A DNA stretch of 64,000 nt from Hyphomicrobiaceae bacterium. GTDB lineage: Bacteria; Pseudomonadota; Alphaproteobacteria; Rhizobiales; Hyphomicrobiaceae. Of the stretch, positions 1 to 10,663 are shown piece by piece. Numbering within the stretch: the first letter of the stretch is position 1; each line of letters begins with the position of its first letter. Location: NCBI GenBank assembly GCA_030655135.1, contig JAURWC010000042.1, forward strand, positions 1 to 64,000, in the 5' to 3' direction. Both the position numbers and the translations under genes were made by a program. The notes beneath the pieces were generated by a model that worked only from the letters and a program-made list of their open reading frames with translations, was not told the origin of the DNA and made no database searches.

Positions 1-2
1 AG

Positions 3-1211
<1,209 letters not shown>

Positions 1212-1272
1212 GAGGGTTGGTCAGGACGCTCGCCAAATGTGGGCGTCCTAACCTTTTGTGGGTCTGAGGAAC

Positions 1273-1581
1273 ATGAACGGCCAGAACATTCGCATCCGAT
1301 TGAAGGCGTTCGACCATCGCGTGCTCGATGCGTCAACGCGGGAAATCGTGAACACGGCGAAGCGTACGGGCGCTGAAGTACGCGGGCCCATCCCGCTGCC
1401 GACGCGCATCGAACGCTTCACGGTCAACAGGTCACCTCACGTCGACAAGAAAAGCCGCGAGCAATTCGAAATGCGCACGCACAAGCGGCTCCTCGACATC
1501 GTCGATCCGACGCCGCAGACCGTGGACGCGCTGATGAAGCTCGACCTGGCTGCCGGTGTCGACGTGGAAATCAAGCTGTAA
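1273..1581 (+). CDS. rpsJ: 30S ribosomal protein S10
   Basis: S10 is part of the 30S head and, as NusE, also takes part in transcription antitermination. The protein is 102 residues, the normal length, starting [19 protein letters not shown] and carrying the conserved GPIPLPTR segment. The ATG at 1273 is chosen because it gives the family N-terminus; an in-frame start 15 bases earlier adds residues without homology. It lies 61 bases after tuf and starts the S10-type ribosomal operon. Nothing unusual is seen in the sequence. Confidence 0.97.
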   Translation: MNGQNIRIRLKAFDHRVLDASTREIVNTAKRTGAEVRGPIPLPTRIERFTVNRSPHVDKKSREQFEMRTHKRLLDIVDPTPQTVDALMKLDLAAGVDVEIKL

Positions 1582-1645
1582 GGGAATTGGATCCTCCGCT
1601 CGGGCATTACCCGGCGCGATCCTGGATAGAAGGGAAGGAATGCTG

Positions 1646-2341
1646 ATGCGTTCCGGAGTGATTGCACAGAAGGTCGGCATGACACGCATCTTTACGGATG
1701 CGGGCGAGCATGTCCCCGTCACTGTCCTGAAGCTGGAGAAGCTGCAGGTGGTGTCGCACCGCACCGAAGAGAAGAACGGCTACACCGCGCTTCAGCTCGG
1801 CGTCGGCACGCGCAAGCCCTCGCGCTTGTCGAAGGCCGAACGCCAGAACTTCGCCGTCGCCAGCGTGGAGCCCAAGCGCAAGCTTCAGGAATTCCGCGTC
1901 AGCAAGGACAACCTGATCGACGTCGGGTCGGAGATCACGGCCGAGCACTTCGTGCCGGGCCAGTTCGTCGACGTTACCGGTACCTCGCAGGGCAAGGGCT
2001 TCCAGGGCGCCATGAAGCGCTGGAACTTCGGCGGCCTGCGCGCCACGCACGGCGTCTCGGTCAGCCACCGTAGCCATGGTTCGACTGGCCAGCGCCAGGA
2101 TCCGGGCAAGGTGTTCAAAGGCAAGAAGATGGCCGGCCACATGGGTGATGATCGCATCACCACCCAGAACCTGGTCGTCGTGAAGACGGACGCCGATCGC
2201 GGTCTCCTGATGATCCGTGGCGCAGTGCCCGGCTCGAAGGGCGGCTGGGTGATCGTGCGCGATGCGGTCAAGAAGGCCGCGCACAAGGACGCGCCGAAGC
2301 CCGGCGCGGTGCGCGCAGCCGAGAAGAAGGAAACGGCGTGA
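1646..2341 (+). CDS. rplC: 50S ribosomal protein L3
   Basis: L3 is an early 23S rRNA binding protein whose loop reaches towards the peptidyl transferase centre. The protein is 231 residues. It begins [16 protein letters not shown] and has the conserved loop [18 protein letters not shown], including the Gln that PrmB methylates in other bacteria. ATG 1646 is preferred over ATG 1640 because the AAGGA ribosome site at 1635-1639 is spaced correctly only for 1646. The last 25 residues are a Lys/Ala-rich tail, a feature shared by several ribosomal proteins here. The stop overlaps the rplD start by one base (TGATG). Confidence 0.97.
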   Translation: MRSGVIAQKVGMTRIFTDAGEHVPVTVLKLEKLQVVSHRTEEKNGYTALQLGVGTRKPSRLSKAERQNFAVASVEPKRKLQEFRVSKDNLIDVGSEITAEHFVPGQFVDVTGTSQGKGFQGAMKRWNFGGLRATHGVSVSHRSHGSTGQRQDPGKVFKGKKMAGHMGDDRITTQNLVVVKTDADRGLLMIRGAVPGSKGGWVIVRDAVKKAAHKDAPKPGAVRAAEKKETA

Positions 2342-2997
2342 TGAAACTCGACATCACCACGCTTGAGGCCAAATCGGCCGGTCAAGTTGAGCTCGCGGAT
2401 GCAATCTTCGGGCTGGAGCCGCGTCAGGATCTACTGCAGCGCATGGTTCGCTATCAGCTCCTGAAGCGCATGGCCGGTACCCATCATGCCCAGGACCGCT
2501 CTGAAGTGACGGTCACGGGCAAGAAGGTCTACAAGCAGAAGGGCACCGGCGGCGCCCGTCACGGCGACAAGTCGGTTCCGCAATGGCGCGGTGGCGGCAA
2601 GGCGTTCGGCCCCAAGCCGCGCAGCCACGCCGTCGACATGCCCAAGAAGGTTCGTGCGCTCGCTCTGCGTCACGCGCTGTCTGCCAAGGCGAAGGCCGGC
2701 GAGATCGTGGTGCTCGACAAGGCCGGTGGCGACGGCAAGACCAAGTCGCTGCTGAGCAACTTTGCGAAGCTCGAACTCAGCAACGCGCTGATCATCGACG
2801 GCGCCGAGTTGGAAGTGAATTTCGTTCGTGCGGCGCGCAACATTCCCAACATCGACGTGCTGCCGGTTCAGGGCATCAACGTCTATGACATCCTGCGCCG
2901 CCGTAAGCTGGTGTTGACCAAGGCCGCCCTCGACGCGCTCGGCGAGCGTTTCAAGGACGCCAAGGTTCCTGAAGCCAAGGAAGGAGCCCGGTCGTGA
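2341..2997 (+). CDS. rplD: 50S ribosomal protein L4
   Basis: L4 binds 23S rRNA domain I and lines the exit tunnel; in enterobacteria it also represses the S10 operon. The 218-residue protein has the expected tunnel loop with [18 protein letters not shown] and a Rossmann-like C-terminal part. ATG 2341 overlaps the rplC stop; a GTG one codon earlier is possible. The rplW start overlaps its stop by four bases, indicating translational coupling. Confidence 0.97.
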   Translation: MKLDITTLEAKSAGQVELADAIFGLEPRQDLLQRMVRYQLLKRMAGTHHAQDRSEVTVTGKKVYKQKGTGGARHGDKSVPQWRGGGKAFGPKPRSHAVDMPKKVRALALRHALSAKAKAGEIVVLDKAGGDGKTKSLLSNFAKLELSNALIIDGAELEVNFVRAARNIPNIDVLPVQGINVYDILRRRKLVLTKAALDALGERFKDAKVPEAKEGARS

Positions 2998-3284
2998 AGC
3001 TCAGCGCATACGACGTGATCCTGTCGCCGGTCATCACCGAAAAGGCGACGTTGATCTCGGAAGCCAACCAGGTTGTCTTCAAGGTTGCCCCCCGGGCATC
3101 CAAGAAGGACATCAAGTCGGCGATCGAAGGCCTGTTCAAAGTCAAGGTCAAGGCCGTCAATACCATCGTCCGCAAGGGCAAAGTGAAGACGTTCAAGGGT
3201 CAACGCGCCCGGCTCAGCGATGTCAAGAAAGCCATCGTTACGCTGGAAGCGGGTCACTCTATCGACGTCACGACGGGCCTTTGA
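2994..3284 (+). CDS. rplW: 50S ribosomal protein L23
   Basis: L23 sits at the exit of the peptide tunnel and docks trigger factor, SRP and the Sec translocon. The 96-residue protein starts from GTG, giving [18 protein letters not shown], the usual family N-terminus. It contains the Lys-rich extended loop before the final beta strand ([15 protein letters not shown]). The GTGA overlap with rplD is typical for this gene pair. Length and motifs are normal. Confidence 0.97.
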   Translation: MKLSAYDVILSPVITEKATLISEANQVVFKVAPRASKKDIKSAIEGLFKVKVKAVNTIVRKGKVKTFKGQRARLSDVKKAIVTLEAGHSIDVTTGL

Positions 3285-3299
3285 GAGGGGCACGCATAA

Positions 3300-4121
3300 A
3301 TGGCACTGAAAACATATCGCCCAACATCTCCCGGTCTGCGCCATCTGGTGCAGGTCGACCGTTCGAGCCTCTACAAGGGCGCTCCGGTGAAGATGCTGAC
3401 CGAGGGCTTGAACAAGAACGGTGGCCGTAACAACGACGGGCGCATCACGACGCGTCACATCGGCGGCGGTCACAAGCGCTCGTACCGGCTGATCGACTTC
3501 CGCCGTCGCAAGCACGACGTGCCGGCAGTGGTCGAGCGGCTGGAATACGATCCCAACCGCACGGCGTTCATTGCCCTGATCAAGTATCAGGACGGCACGG
3601 TCTCCTACATCCTGGCGCCGCAGCGCCTGGCCGTCGGTGACAGCGTCGTTTCGGGCCAGAAGGTCGACGTGAAGCCGGGCAACGCGATGCCGCTGGCATC
3701 CATGCCGATCGGCACGATCGTGCACAACGTCGAGTTGAAGCCGGGCCGTGGCGGCCAGATGGCGCGCTCGGCCGGTGCCTTCGTGCAGCTCGTGGGCCGC
3801 GACAGCGGTTGGGCCGTGTTGAAGCTGTCGTCGGGTGAGACGCGCCGCGTCTCGGCCAGCTGCATGGCTTCGGTGGGCGCAGTGTCCAACCCGGACCACA
3901 ACAACGAAGTTACGGGTAAGGCCGGCCGCACACGCTGGAAGGGCACGCGCCCGACCGTGCGTTCGATCGCCATGAACCCGATCGATCACCCCAACGGTGG
4001 TCGTACCAAGGGCGGCAAGCACTGGGCTACCCCCTGGGGCAAGCCGACCAAGGGCTTCAAGACCCGCAAGAACAAGGCCACGGACAAGTACATCGTCCGC
4101 AGCCGCGCGAAGCAGAAGTAA
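3300..4121 (+). CDS. rplB: 50S ribosomal protein L2, variant C-terminal loop
   Basis: L2 is needed for subunit association and peptidyl transferase assembly. The protein has 273 residues and the family signature through most of its length ([20 protein letters not shown], residues 41-60). In the C-terminal rRNA-contacting loop, where most bacteria have [25 protein letters not shown], this protein reads [22 protein letters not shown]. The second His of the HPH motif is Asn (residue 232, codon 3993-3995), and about three residues of the GEG part are missing. The downstream PWGKPTKG is kept. Identity is certain; whether this loop is lineage-typical is not known from the window. Confidence 0.97.
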   Translation: MALKTYRPTSPGLRHLVQVDRSSLYKGAPVKMLTEGLNKNGGRNNDGRITTRHIGGGHKRSYRLIDFRRRKHDVPAVVERLEYDPNRTAFIALIKYQDGTVSYILAPQRLAVGDSVVSGQKVDVKPGNAMPLASMPIGTIVHNVELKPGRGGQMARSAGAFVQLVGRDSGWAVLKLSSGETRRVSASCMASVGAVSNPDHNNEVTGKAGRTRWKGTRPTVRSIAMNPIDHPNGGRTKGGKHWATPWGKPTKGFKTRKNKATDKYIVRSRAKQK

Positions 4122-4147
4122 GGCCAGAGCGCCAAGGAGACTGATAA

Positions 4148-4426
4148 GTGTCACGCTCAGTTTGGAAAGGCCCGTTCGTAGACGGCTACCTTCTGAAGAA
4201 GGCCGAGAAAGTGCGCTCGGGCGGCCGTAACGAGGTCATCAAGATCTGGAGCCGTCGCTCCACGATCCTGCCGCAGTTCGTCGGGCTCACGTTCGGCGTT
4301 CACAACGGCCACAAGCATGTGCCGGTCAATGTCAGCGAGGACATGATCGGTCACAAGTTCGGAGAATTCGCCCCGACCCGTCTCTTCCAAGGGCATGGCG
4401 GCGACAAGAAAGCGGTGAAGAGATAA
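4148..4426 (+). CDS. rpsS: 30S ribosomal protein S19
   Basis: S19 is located in the head of the 30S subunit next to S13. The protein is 92 residues, starting from GTG with the family N-terminus [18 protein letters not shown], followed by the conserved [16 protein letters not shown] and VYNG-like HNGHKHVPV segments. A GGAGA ribosome site lies just upstream. The TAATG at its end overlaps the rplV start by one base. No anomaly is seen. Confidence 0.97.
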   Translation: MSRSVWKGPFVDGYLLKKAEKVRSGGRNEVIKIWSRRSTILPQFVGLTFGVHNGHKHVPVNVSEDMIGHKFGEFAPTRLFQGHGGDKKAVKR

Positions 4427-4923
4427 TGGGCAAGCCATCCCGAGAGCGGGCGCTCCCCGACAACGAGGCGAAGGCGGTTACCCGTAACCTGCGCGTCTCG
4501 CCGCAGAAGCTGAACCTCGTCGCGGGCCTTATCCGCGGCAAGAAGGTCGATCATGCGATCGCCGATTTGCAGTTTTCGCGTAAGCGCATCGCCAACGACG
4601 TGCGCAAGTGCGTGATGTCGGCCGTCGCCAACGCCGAAAACAATCACGGCCTCGACGTCAACGACCTGATCGTTGCCGAAGCTTGGGTCGGCAAGAACCT
4701 CGTCATGAAGCGCTTCATGGCGCGCGGCCGTGGCCGTGCTGCCAGCGTGTCGAAGCCGTTCTCGCAGATCACCGTGATCGTGCGCCAGACCGACGTTGAC
4801 GCCAAGGCTGCGAAGAAAGCAAAGAAGGCTGACGCGAAGGCCAAGGCGACCGCTGGCGCCAAGCCGAAGAAGGCCAAGCCTGCTGCCAAGACGGCCGCTG
4901 AGCCGGCGAAGGAGACCGCATAA
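4426..4923 (+). CDS. rplV: 50S ribosomal protein L22 with Lys/Ala-rich tail
   Basis: L22 lines the nascent peptide tunnel; its beta hairpin is where macrolide-resistance changes occur in other species. The core (residues about 1-125) is normal, with [19 protein letters not shown] and [11 protein letters not shown]. The protein is 165 residues because of an extension of roughly 40 residues made almost only of Ala, Lys, Thr and Pro. Such tails occur in some alphaproteobacterial L22 proteins and probably contact rRNA. TAATG couples it to rpsC. Confidence 0.96.
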   Translation: MGKPSRERALPDNEAKAVTRNLRVSPQKLNLVAGLIRGKKVDHAIADLQFSRKRIANDVRKCVMSAVANAENNHGLDVNDLIVAEAWVGKNLVMKRFMARGRGRAASVSKPFSQITVIVRQTDVDAKAAKKAKKADAKAKATAGAKPKKAKPAAKTAAEPAKETA

Positions 4924-5681
4924 TGGGTCATAAAGTTCATCCCACGAGCCTGCGTCTCGGCATCAACCGCACCTGGGACAGCCGCTGGTTTGCCTCGCGT
5001 GGCGAATACGGCAAGCTCTTGCATGAAGATCGCGCGATCCGCGCTTTCATCATGAAGCAGCAGCGCGCCGCCGGCATCTCCAAGGTCGTGATCGAGCGCC
5101 CGCACAAGAAGTGCCGCGTGACGGTTCACACCGCACGCCCCGGCGTTCTGATCGGCAAGAAGGGCGCGGATATCGAGAAGCTGCGCTCGCAGCTGGCACG
5201 CCTGACCTCGTCGGAAGTGCATCTCAACATTGTCGAAGTGCGCAAGCCCGACATCGACGCCGTTCTGGTTGCCGAGAACATCGCCCAGCAGCTTGAACGC
5301 CGCGTGGCGTTCCGCCGGGCCATGAAGCGCTCGGTGCAGTCGGCTCTGCGCGGTGGCGCGGTCGGCATCCGTATCAACGTAGGCGGCCGCCTGGGCGGCG
5401 CGGAAATCGCGCGCACGGAATGGTACCGCGAAGGCCGCGTGCCGTTGCACACGCTTCGTGCCGACGTCGATTTCGGATACGGCATCGCACGCACGGCGTA
5501 CGGCATCATCGGCATCAAGGTCTGGATCTTCAAAGGCGAGATCATGGAACACGATCCGATGGCGTCAGAGCGCCGTTCGATGGAAATGCAAGAAGGTGGT
5601 GGCGGCGGGCGTCCGCGCCGGGAACGTCCGGATCGCGAGCAGCGCCGCGATCGCGAGCCGGCTCCTGAGCAGGCCACCTGA
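4923..5681 (+). CDS. rpsC: 30S ribosomal protein S3
   Basis: S3 forms part of the mRNA entry tunnel and helicase activity of the 30S subunit. It has 252 residues. The KH domain motif [14 protein letters not shown] and the C-terminal signature [17 protein letters not shown] are present. The last 30 residues are a Gly run followed by an Arg/Glu/Pro-rich charged tail, longer than the E. coli protein (233). Its ATG overlaps the rplV stop by one base. Confidence 0.97.
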   Translation: MGHKVHPTSLRLGINRTWDSRWFASRGEYGKLLHEDRAIRAFIMKQQRAAGISKVVIERPHKKCRVTVHTARPGVLIGKKGADIEKLRSQLARLTSSEVHLNIVEVRKPDIDAVLVAENIAQQLERRVAFRRAMKRSVQSALRGGAVGIRINVGGRLGGAEIARTEWYREGRVPLHTLRADVDFGYGIARTAYGIIGIKVWIFKGEIMEHDPMASERRSMEMQEGGGGGRPRRERPDREQRRDREPAPEQAT

Positions 5682-5705
5682 GAAAGCTGAGCGGGAATCA
5701 CTACA

Positions 5706-6116
5706 ATGATGCAACCGAAAAAGACCAAGTTCCGCAAGACGTTCAAGGGCCGTATCCATGGCAAGGCCAAGGGTGGTACGGACTTGAACTTCGGCTCGCA
5801 TGGCCTTAAGGCCATGGGCCCGGAGCGGGTGACCGCACGCCAGATCGAAGCGGCTCGCCGCGCCATCACGCGTCACATGAAGCGTGCCGGCCGCGTGTGG
5901 ATCCGGATCTTCCCGGACGTGCCGGTGACCAAGAAGCCTGCCGAAGTCCGCATGGGCTCGGGCAAGGGCGGCATCGAACTGTGGGTGGCCCGCGTGAAGC
6001 CTGGCCGCATCATGTTCGAGCTCGATGGCGTGACCGACGTGATTGCTCGTGAGGCGTTGACGCTCGGAGCCGCCAAGCTCGGCGTGCCGACGCGTATCGT
6101 CACGCGGCTGGGTTGA
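5706..6116 (+). CDS. rplP: 50S ribosomal protein L16
   Basis: L16 is a late assembly protein near the A-site tRNA elbow. At 136 residues it is of normal length. The conserved [18 protein letters not shown] start, [18 protein letters not shown] and KPGRIMFEL segments are present, including the Arg hydroxylated by YcfD-type enzymes in other bacteria. The gene follows rpsC by 24 bases and overlaps nothing essential; rpmC follows. Confidence 0.97.
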   Translation: MMQPKKTKFRKTFKGRIHGKAKGGTDLNFGSHGLKAMGPERVTARQIEAARRAITRHMKRAGRVWIRIFPDVPVTKKPAEVRMGSGKGGIELWVARVKPGRIMFELDGVTDVIAREALTLGAAKLGVPTRIVTRLG

Positions 6117-6133
6117 GATTGAGGACAGTTGAG

Positions 6134-6349
6134 ATGAAATCCTCCGACATGAAATCGATGACGCCGGACCAGCTGGACGACCAGTTGCTCAAGCTGAAGA
6201 AGGAGCAGTTCACTCTGCGCTTCCAGCGTGCGTCGGGACAGCTAGAGAACACGTCGCGCGTGCGTCAGGTACGCCGCGACATTGCCCGGGTGATGACGCT
6301 CGCTCGCCAGAAGCGTGCCGGCTCGACGGCCACCGGTAAGGGAGTTTAA
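6134..6349 (+). CDS. rpmC: 50S ribosomal protein L29
   Basis: L29 is a small two-helix protein beside L23 at the tunnel exit. The protein is 71 residues. The sequence [20 protein letters not shown] and the second helix [17 protein letters not shown] are family-typical. ATG 6134 is preferred: a GAGG site lies nine bases upstream, whereas an earlier in-frame ATG at 6113 overlaps rplP and adds unrelated residues. Confidence 0.95.
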   Translation: MKSSDMKSMTPDQLDDQLLKLKKEQFTLRFQRASGQLENTSRVRQVRRDIARVMTLARQKRAGSTATGKGV

Positions 6350-6354
6350 GAGAC

Positions 6355-6591
6355 ATGCCGAAGCGCATTTTGCAGGGCACCGTCGTATCGGACAAGAACG
6401 ACAAGACCATCGTGGTTGAGGTGGAGCGCCGCTACACCCACCCGCTGTTCAAGAAGACCGTACGCCGTACCAAGAAGTATCACGCCCACGACGAAGCTAA
6501 CTCCCACAAGATCGGCGACAAAGTCGCGATCGAGGAGACGTCACCGATTTCGCGCAACAAACGATGGATCGTCGTTGCGCAGAGCACTTGA
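6355..6591 (+). CDS. rpsQ: 30S ribosomal protein S17
   Basis: S17 is a primary 16S rRNA binder with an OB fold. The 78-residue protein has the family pattern [22 protein letters not shown] and [13 protein letters not shown]. It begins five bases after rpmC. The 102-base spacer after it, containing two hairpins, separates it from rplN; in E. coli the S10 and spc transcription units divide at the same place. Confidence 0.97.
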   Translation: MPKRILQGTVVSDKNDKTIVVEVERRYTHPLFKKTVRRTKKYHAHDEANSHKIGDKVAIEETSPISRNKRWIVVAQST

Positions 6592-6603
6592 GAGCTTGAA
6601 CGG

Positions 6604-6620
6604 CGCGGGACATTCCCGCG
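6604..6620 (+). promoter_or_regulatory. Hairpin 1 in the rpsQ-rplN spacer
   Basis: Perfect inverted repeat CGCGGGA / TCCCGCG (7 bp) with a 3-base CAT loop, 13 bases after rpsQ. No T-run follows, so it is not a plain terminator. It could protect the mRNA end after processing or act in control of the spc genes. Confidence 0.5.
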
Positions 6621-6644
6621 AACGACAAGCGGAAACTGAATTTA

Positions 6645-6670
6645 GGGTCTGCTCAAGAGAGCAGATACCC
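6645..6670 (+). promoter_or_regulatory. Hairpin 2 in the rpsQ-rplN spacer
   Basis: GGGTCTGCTC / GAGCAG-ATACCC pair around an AAGA loop: a six-pair inner stem extended by T-A, then GGG/CCC across a small bulge. It ends 23 bases before rplN, so it lies in the immediate leader of the spc-type genes. A regulatory role is inferred from position only. Confidence 0.45.
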
Positions 6671-6693
6671 AGGACGAGAAGAGGACGAACGCG

Positions 6694-7062
6694 ATGATCC
6701 AGATGGAGACAAATCTCGACGTCGCCGATAATTCGGGCGCGCGCCGCGTCCAGTGCATCAAGGTGCTGGGCGGGTCGAAGCGCAAGTATGCCACCATCGG
6801 CGACACCATTGTCGTGTCGGTGCAGGAGGCTATTCCGAAGGGGCGCGTCAAGAAGGGCCAGGTCATGAAGGCCGTGGTCGTGCGTACCGCGAAGGGCGTT
6901 CGCCGTCCGGACGGATCGCTGATCCGCTTCGACCGTAACGCGGCCGTTCTGGTCAATGCCCAGGGCGAGCCGGTCGGCACCCGCATCTTCGGGCCGGTCA
7001 CGCGTGAGCTGCGTTCGAAGAACCACATGAAGATCGTGTCGCTTGCGCCGGAGGTTCTGTAA
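6694..7062 (+). CDS. rplN: 50S ribosomal protein L14
   Basis: L14 binds 23S rRNA at the intersubunit bridge and is the target of the RsfS silencing factor. The 122-residue protein is fully canonical ([52 protein letters not shown]). It is the first gene of the spc-type block and shares a TAATG overlap with rplX. The AGAGGA motif upstream serves as ribosome site. Confidence 0.97.
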   Translation: MIQMETNLDVADNSGARRVQCIKVLGGSKRKYATIGDTIVVSVQEAIPKGRVKKGQVMKAVVVRTAKGVRRPDGSLIRFDRNAAVLVNAQGEPVGTRIFGPVTRELRSKNHMKIVSLAPEVL

Positions 7063-7391
7063 TGGCGTCGCTTAAGATCAAAAAGGGCGATCGCGTCATC
7101 GTTCTGGCTGGCCGTGATAAGGGCAAGCAGGGCGAAGTGATCGAGATGCGCCCGAAAGACGGCCGCGCGGTGGTGCGTGGCGTCAACGTGGTGCGCAAGC
7201 ACCAGCGCCAGACGGCGAAGGATGAGGGCGGCATCGTTTCGAAAGAAGCCGCCATCCAGCTTTCCAACCTCGCGCTCGAAGATCCCAAGGACGGCAAGCC
7301 GACACGTGTTGGCTTCAAGTTCCTGGACAACGGCAAGAAGGTCCGATTTGCGAAGCGCTCGGGCGAAGTCATTCCGGAGAAGGGCCAGTAA
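7062..7391 (+). CDS. rplX: 50S ribosomal protein L24
   Basis: L24 initiates 50S assembly with L3. The 109-residue protein starts [26 protein letters not shown], a KOW motif, followed by the [13 protein letters not shown] segment. Length is normal for alphaproteobacteria. It overlaps rplN by one base and ends two bases before rplE. Confidence 0.97.
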   Translation: MASLKIKKGDRVIVLAGRDKGKQGEVIEMRPKDGRAVVRGVNVVRKHQRQTAKDEGGIVSKEAAIQLSNLALEDPKDGKPTRVGFKFLDNGKKVRFAKRSGEVIPEKGQ

Positions 7392-7393
7392 TC

Positions 7394-8074
7394 ATGGCTG
7401 ACGAAAAAAAGGGCCCCAAGGGGGCGCTTGCCAATGCTGCGGCCGAGAAGGGCAAGCAGGCGAAGGCAAAGAAGGAAGCGAAGGCTCAGGCCGCCGCTGA
7501 CAAGAAGCCCGCGTCGCCGCGTCCGGCTGACTACAAGCCGCGCATGAAGTCTCACTACGAGAAAGTGGTGCGCGAGGCGCTGTCGCAGAAGTTCGGTTAC
7601 AAGAACCACATGCAGATCCCCAAGATTGAGAAAGTGGTCTTGAACATGGGCATCGGCGAAGCCGTCAACGATCGCAAGAAAGTCGACAACGCTGCGGGCG
7701 ACTTGGCCCTCATCGCCGGCCAGAAGCCGATCACGACCAAGTCGACCAAGTCGATCGCCACCTTCAAGGTACGCGAAGGCATGACGCTGGGCGCCAAGGT
7801 TACGCTGCGTGGCGACCGCATGTATGAATTCCTGGACCGGTTCGTCACCATCGCGCTACCGCGCGTGAAGGACTTCCGCGGTCTGAACCCGAAGAGCTTC
7901 GACGGGCGTGGCAATTACGCTTGCGGTCTCAAGGAGCACATCGTGTTCCCCGAGATCGACTATGACAAGGTCGACGAGATCTGGGGCATGGACGTGGTGG
8001 TCGTCACCACGGCCGGCACCGACGACGAAGCGCGCGAGCTGCTTCGTGGCTTCAATTTTCCTTTCCGCAGCTAG
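7394..8074 (+). CDS. rplE: 50S ribosomal protein L5 with N-terminal extension
   Basis: L5 binds 5S rRNA and forms an intersubunit bridge. The family protein is about 180 residues; this one is 226 because of about 45 extra N-terminal residues rich in Lys and Ala. The normal domain begins near [20 protein letters not shown]. The extension is in frame after a GGAGAAGG site and uses the same codon style as its neighbours, so ATG 7394 is likely the true start, though initiation at the internal ATG (about residue 50) cannot be excluded. Conserved motifs [16 protein letters not shown] and [19 protein letters not shown] are present. Confidence 0.95.
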   Translation: MADEKKGPKGALANAAAEKGKQAKAKKEAKAQAAADKKPASPRPADYKPRMKSHYEKVVREALSQKFGYKNHMQIPKIEKVVLNMGIGEAVNDRKKVDNAAGDLALIAGQKPITTKSTKSIATFKVREGMTLGAKVTLRGDRMYEFLDRFVTIALPRVKDFRGLNPKSFDGRGNYACGLKEHIVFPEIDYDKVDEIWGMDVVVVTTAGTDDEARELLRGFNFPFRS

Positions 8075-8115
8075 AGGACCTCGGGCTCGATCCGAAAGGC
8101 CTTTGGGAGATATGA

Positions 8116-8421
8116 ATGGCTAAGACTAGCTCAGTTGAGAAGAACAACCGCCGGCGCAAGCTGGCCGCGCAGTATGCTGGCAAGCGCAAGCGGCTGAAGG
8201 ATGTTGCCTCCAACCTCAAGCTCTCGGCCGAGGAGCGCTTCGCTGCCCGCCTCAAGCTGGCCGAGCTGCCGCGCAACTCCTCGCCCACGCGCATTCGCAA
8301 CCGTTGCGAGATCACGGGCCGTGCCCGTGGCAATTATCGCAAGCTGAGAATGTGCCGTAACCAGCTGCGTGAGCAGGCCAGCCAAGGCCTGATCCCCGGC
8401 ATGACGAAGTCGAGCTGGTAA
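8116..8421 (+). CDS. rpsN: 30S ribosomal protein S14
   Basis: S14 sits in the 30S head near S3 and S10. This is the 101-residue long form without the four zinc Cys residues, as usual in proteobacteria. Motifs are [20 protein letters not shown] and the C-terminal GMTKSSW. A GGGAGAT ribosome site precedes ATG 8116. The gene is flanked by rplE and rpsH in the conventional order. Confidence 0.97.
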   Translation: MAKTSSVEKNNRRRKLAAQYAGKRKRLKDVASNLKLSAEERFAARLKLAELPRNSSPTRIRNRCEITGRARGNYRKLRMCRNQLREQASQGLIPGMTKSSW

Positions 8422-8436
8422 GGGAGCGCTCAGCAA

Positions 8437-8832
8437 ATGGTAAACGATCCAGTTGGTGACATGCTGACCCGCATCCGCAACGCGCAGATGCGTCGCCGTC
8501 CCAAGGTTTCCACGCCCGCATCGAACATGCGCGGCCGTGTTCTCGACGTTCTGGCCGAAGAAGGCTACATCCGCGGGTACACGCGGGTTGAGCCGAAGGG
8601 CGGCCTGCCTGAGTTCGAGATCGAGCTGAAGTACTTCAACGGCACGCCGGCCATCAAGGAGATCGAACGTATCTCCAAGCCGGGCCGCCGTGTGTACTCG
8701 CCGGTCAAGGATCTACGTACGGTCGCCAACGGTCTCGGCGTCGCCATCCTCTCCACGCCGAAGGGCGTGATGTCGGATGCGCGCGCCCGCGAAGAGAACG
8801 TCGGCGGCGAAGTTATCTGCAACATATTCTAA
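8437..8832 (+). CDS. rpsH: 30S ribosomal protein S8
   Basis: S8 is a primary central-domain binder and, in E. coli, the repressor of the spc operon. The 131-residue protein has [14 protein letters not shown] at the N-terminus and [23 protein letters not shown] at the C-terminus. Both are family signatures. It is followed by a hairpin in the 46-base spacer before rplF. Confidence 0.97.
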   Translation: MVNDPVGDMLTRIRNAQMRRRPKVSTPASNMRGRVLDVLAEEGYIRGYTRVEPKGGLPEFEIELKYFNGTPAIKEIERISKPGRRVYSPVKDLRTVANGLGVAILSTPKGVMSDARAREENVGGEVICNIF

Positions 8833-8840
8833 CGGAAGGA

Positions 8841-8858
8841 GCGCCGCATCTGCGGCGC
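8841..8858 (+). promoter_or_regulatory. Hairpin between rpsH and rplF
   Basis: Perfect inverted repeat GCGCCGCA / TGCGGCGC with a two-base centre (effectively 7 bp with a 4-base loop). It lies in the short spacer and is not followed by a T-run. It may be an mRNA stability or processing element. Confidence 0.45.
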
Positions 8859-8878
8859 CAAGCGAAGGTCAAAAGCCT

Positions 8879-9421
8879 ATGTCGCGCATTGGAAAGAAAC
8901 CGGTCGCCATTCCGTCCGCCGTCACGGCGACGGTCGACGGCCAGACGGTGAAGGTCAAGGGTTCCAAGGGCGAACTCTCGTTCACCGTGCCTGAAGACAT
9001 CAAGCTGGAGAAGACCGCGGATGGCGTTTCTGTCACGCCGCGTGACGACAGCAAGAAGGCGCGTGCCATGTGGGGCATGTCGCGCACCATGATCCAGAAC
9101 CTGGTGAAAGGTGTCACGGACGGTTACTCGCACACCCTGGAAATCCAGGGCGTCGGTTTCCGTGCGACGATGAAGGGCAAGGATCAGCTGACGCTGTCGG
9201 TCGGGTTCAGCCACGACGTCAATCACACGATTCCCGCTGGTGTCGAAGTCAAGGTCGCCGGTCCGAAGTCGGACGTGATTACGGTGACGGGCATCGACAA
9301 ACAGCTTGTAGGTCAGGTGGCTGCGGACATCCGCGGCTCGCGTCCGCCAGAGCCCTACCAGGGCAAGGGCGTGCGGTATAAGGGCGAATACGTCTTCCGC
9401 AAGGAAGGCAAGAAGAAGTAA
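8879..9421 (+). CDS. rplF: 50S ribosomal protein L6
   Basis: L6 is a two-domain protein near the sarcin-ricin loop. The 180-residue protein starts [15 protein letters not shown], the standard N-terminus, and ends with the signature [22 protein letters not shown] 8879 is chosen for that N-terminus; an upstream in-frame ATG inside rpsH gives no homology. Confidence 0.97.
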   Translation: MSRIGKKPVAIPSAVTATVDGQTVKVKGSKGELSFTVPEDIKLEKTADGVSVTPRDDSKKARAMWGMSRTMIQNLVKGVTDGYSHTLEIQGVGFRATMKGKDQLTLSVGFSHDVNHTIPAGVEVKVAGPKSDVITVTGIDKQLVGQVAADIRGSRPPEPYQGKGVRYKGEYVFRKEGKKK

Positions 9422-9436
9422 GGATCGGGCAGGCCA

Positions 9437-9796
9437 ATGGCTAAGGTCGCAAATTTCGATAAGCGTAAGGCGCGCGTGCGCCGGTCGCTCAATGCTGGTC
9501 AGGGAAAGCGCCCGCGTCTGTCGGTGCACCGTTCCTCTCAGCACATCTACGCGCAAGTCATCGATGACGCAGCGGGCAAGACGCTCGCGGCCGCTTCGAC
9601 GATGGAGAAAGATCTGCGATCGGCCGGTAAGTCCGGCGCGAACAAGTCGGCGGCTGAAGCAGTCGGCAAGCTCGTTGCAGAGCGCGCATTGAAGGCCGGC
9701 GTCAAAGAGGTCGTGTTCGACCGCGGCGGCTACCTGTTTCATGGGCGCGTGAAAGCGCTCGCCGATGCTGCCCGCGAAGGCGGCCTCAGCTTCTGA
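9437..9796 (+). CDS. rplR: 50S ribosomal protein L18
   Basis: L18 binds 5S rRNA together with L5 and L25. The 119-residue protein contains [29 protein letters not shown] and [24 protein letters not shown], both diagnostic. Spacing to rplF (15 bases) and rpsE (15 bases) is tight. It shows no anomaly. Confidence 0.97.
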   Translation: MAKVANFDKRKARVRRSLNAGQGKRPRLSVHRSSQHIYAQVIDDAAGKTLAAASTMEKDLRSAGKSGANKSAAEAVGKLVAERALKAGVKEVVFDRGGYLFHGRVKALADAAREGGLSF

Positions 9797-9811
9797 TGAA
9801 AGGACACTAAA

Positions 9812-10411
9812 GTGGCACGTGGACCCGAAAGAGGCGGACGCGGACGGGAGCGGGATCGGGAAGAACGCGACAGCGAATTCTCCGATAAGCTCGTTCATAT
9901 CAATCGCGTCGCCAAGGTGGTGAAGGGCGGCAAGCGCTTCGGCTTTGCTGCACTCGTCGTCGTCGGTGACCTGAAGGGTCGCGTCGGCTTCGGCCACGGC
10001 AAGGCCCGTGAAGTGCCGGAAGCGATCCGCAAGGCCACGGAAGCGGCTCGCCGTAACCTGCTGCGCGTACCGCTGCGCGATGCCCGCACGCTGCACCACG
10101 ACTCGGAAGGCCGCCACGGCGCCGGCAAGGTCGTCCTGCGCGCGGCACCGGCCGGTACCGGCATCATCGCCGGCGGCGCCATGCGCGCCGTGTTCGAGAT
10201 GCTCGGCGTGCACGACGTCGTTGCCAAGTCGCTCGGTTCGACGAACCCCTACAACGTGGTTCGCGCCACGTTCGACGCCCTGAAGCATCAGGAAAACCCG
10301 CGCTCGGTCGCAGCGCGCCGCAACAAGAAAGTGTCCGAGATCGTCTCGCGGCGCCGTGACGGTTCGGCGATTGCCGAAGCCGCTTCGGGCGTGGCCGACG
10401 CCGGGCTCTAG
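9812..10411 (+). CDS. rpsE: 30S ribosomal protein S5
   Basis: S5 affects decoding accuracy and mRNA unwinding. The protein is 199 residues, starting from GTG preceded by an AAAGGA site. An N-terminal Arg/Glu-rich stretch leads into the double-stranded RNA binding domain ([19 protein letters not shown]), then [17 protein letters not shown] and [15 protein letters not shown]. Length is slightly above E. coli (167) because of both ends, which is normal for this class. Confidence 0.97.
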   Translation: MARGPERGGRGRERDREERDSEFSDKLVHINRVAKVVKGGKRFGFAALVVVGDLKGRVGFGHGKAREVPEAIRKATEAARRNLLRVPLRDARTLHHDSEGRHGAGKVVLRAAPAGTGIIAGGAMRAVFEMLGVHDVVAKSLGSTNPYNVVRATFDALKHQENPRSVAARRNKKVSEIVSRRRDGSAIAEAASGVADAGL

Positions 10412-10436
10412 CCCAAGTTTTCGAAGGTGACGTGAT

Positions 10437-10637
10437 ATGGCAGGCAAAAAGACAGTAACGGTCGAGCAGATCCGCAGCGCAACGCGCCGGCCGGAGAAGC
10501 AGACGCAGACGTTGATCGGCCTCGGCCTCAACAAGCTGCATCGCCGCTCGACGCTTGAAGACACGCCGGCAGTGCGCGGCATGATCAACACCATCAGCCA
10601 CCTGGTGCGCGTCGTCGACGACGCGCCCAAGGGCTGA
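10437..10637 (+). CDS. rpmD: 50S ribosomal protein L30
   Basis: L30 is a small 50S protein that contacts 5S and 23S rRNA. The 66-residue protein has [28 protein letters not shown], the family core. It is present in many but not all alphaproteobacteria. It sits between rpsE and rplO in the standard order. Confidence 0.96.
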   Translation: MAGKKTVTVEQIRSATRRPEKQTQTLIGLGLNKLHRRSTLEDTPAVRGMINTISHLVRVVDDAPKG

Positions 10638-10663
10638 ACGGCAGATTACCAGGAGCAAGGCCC

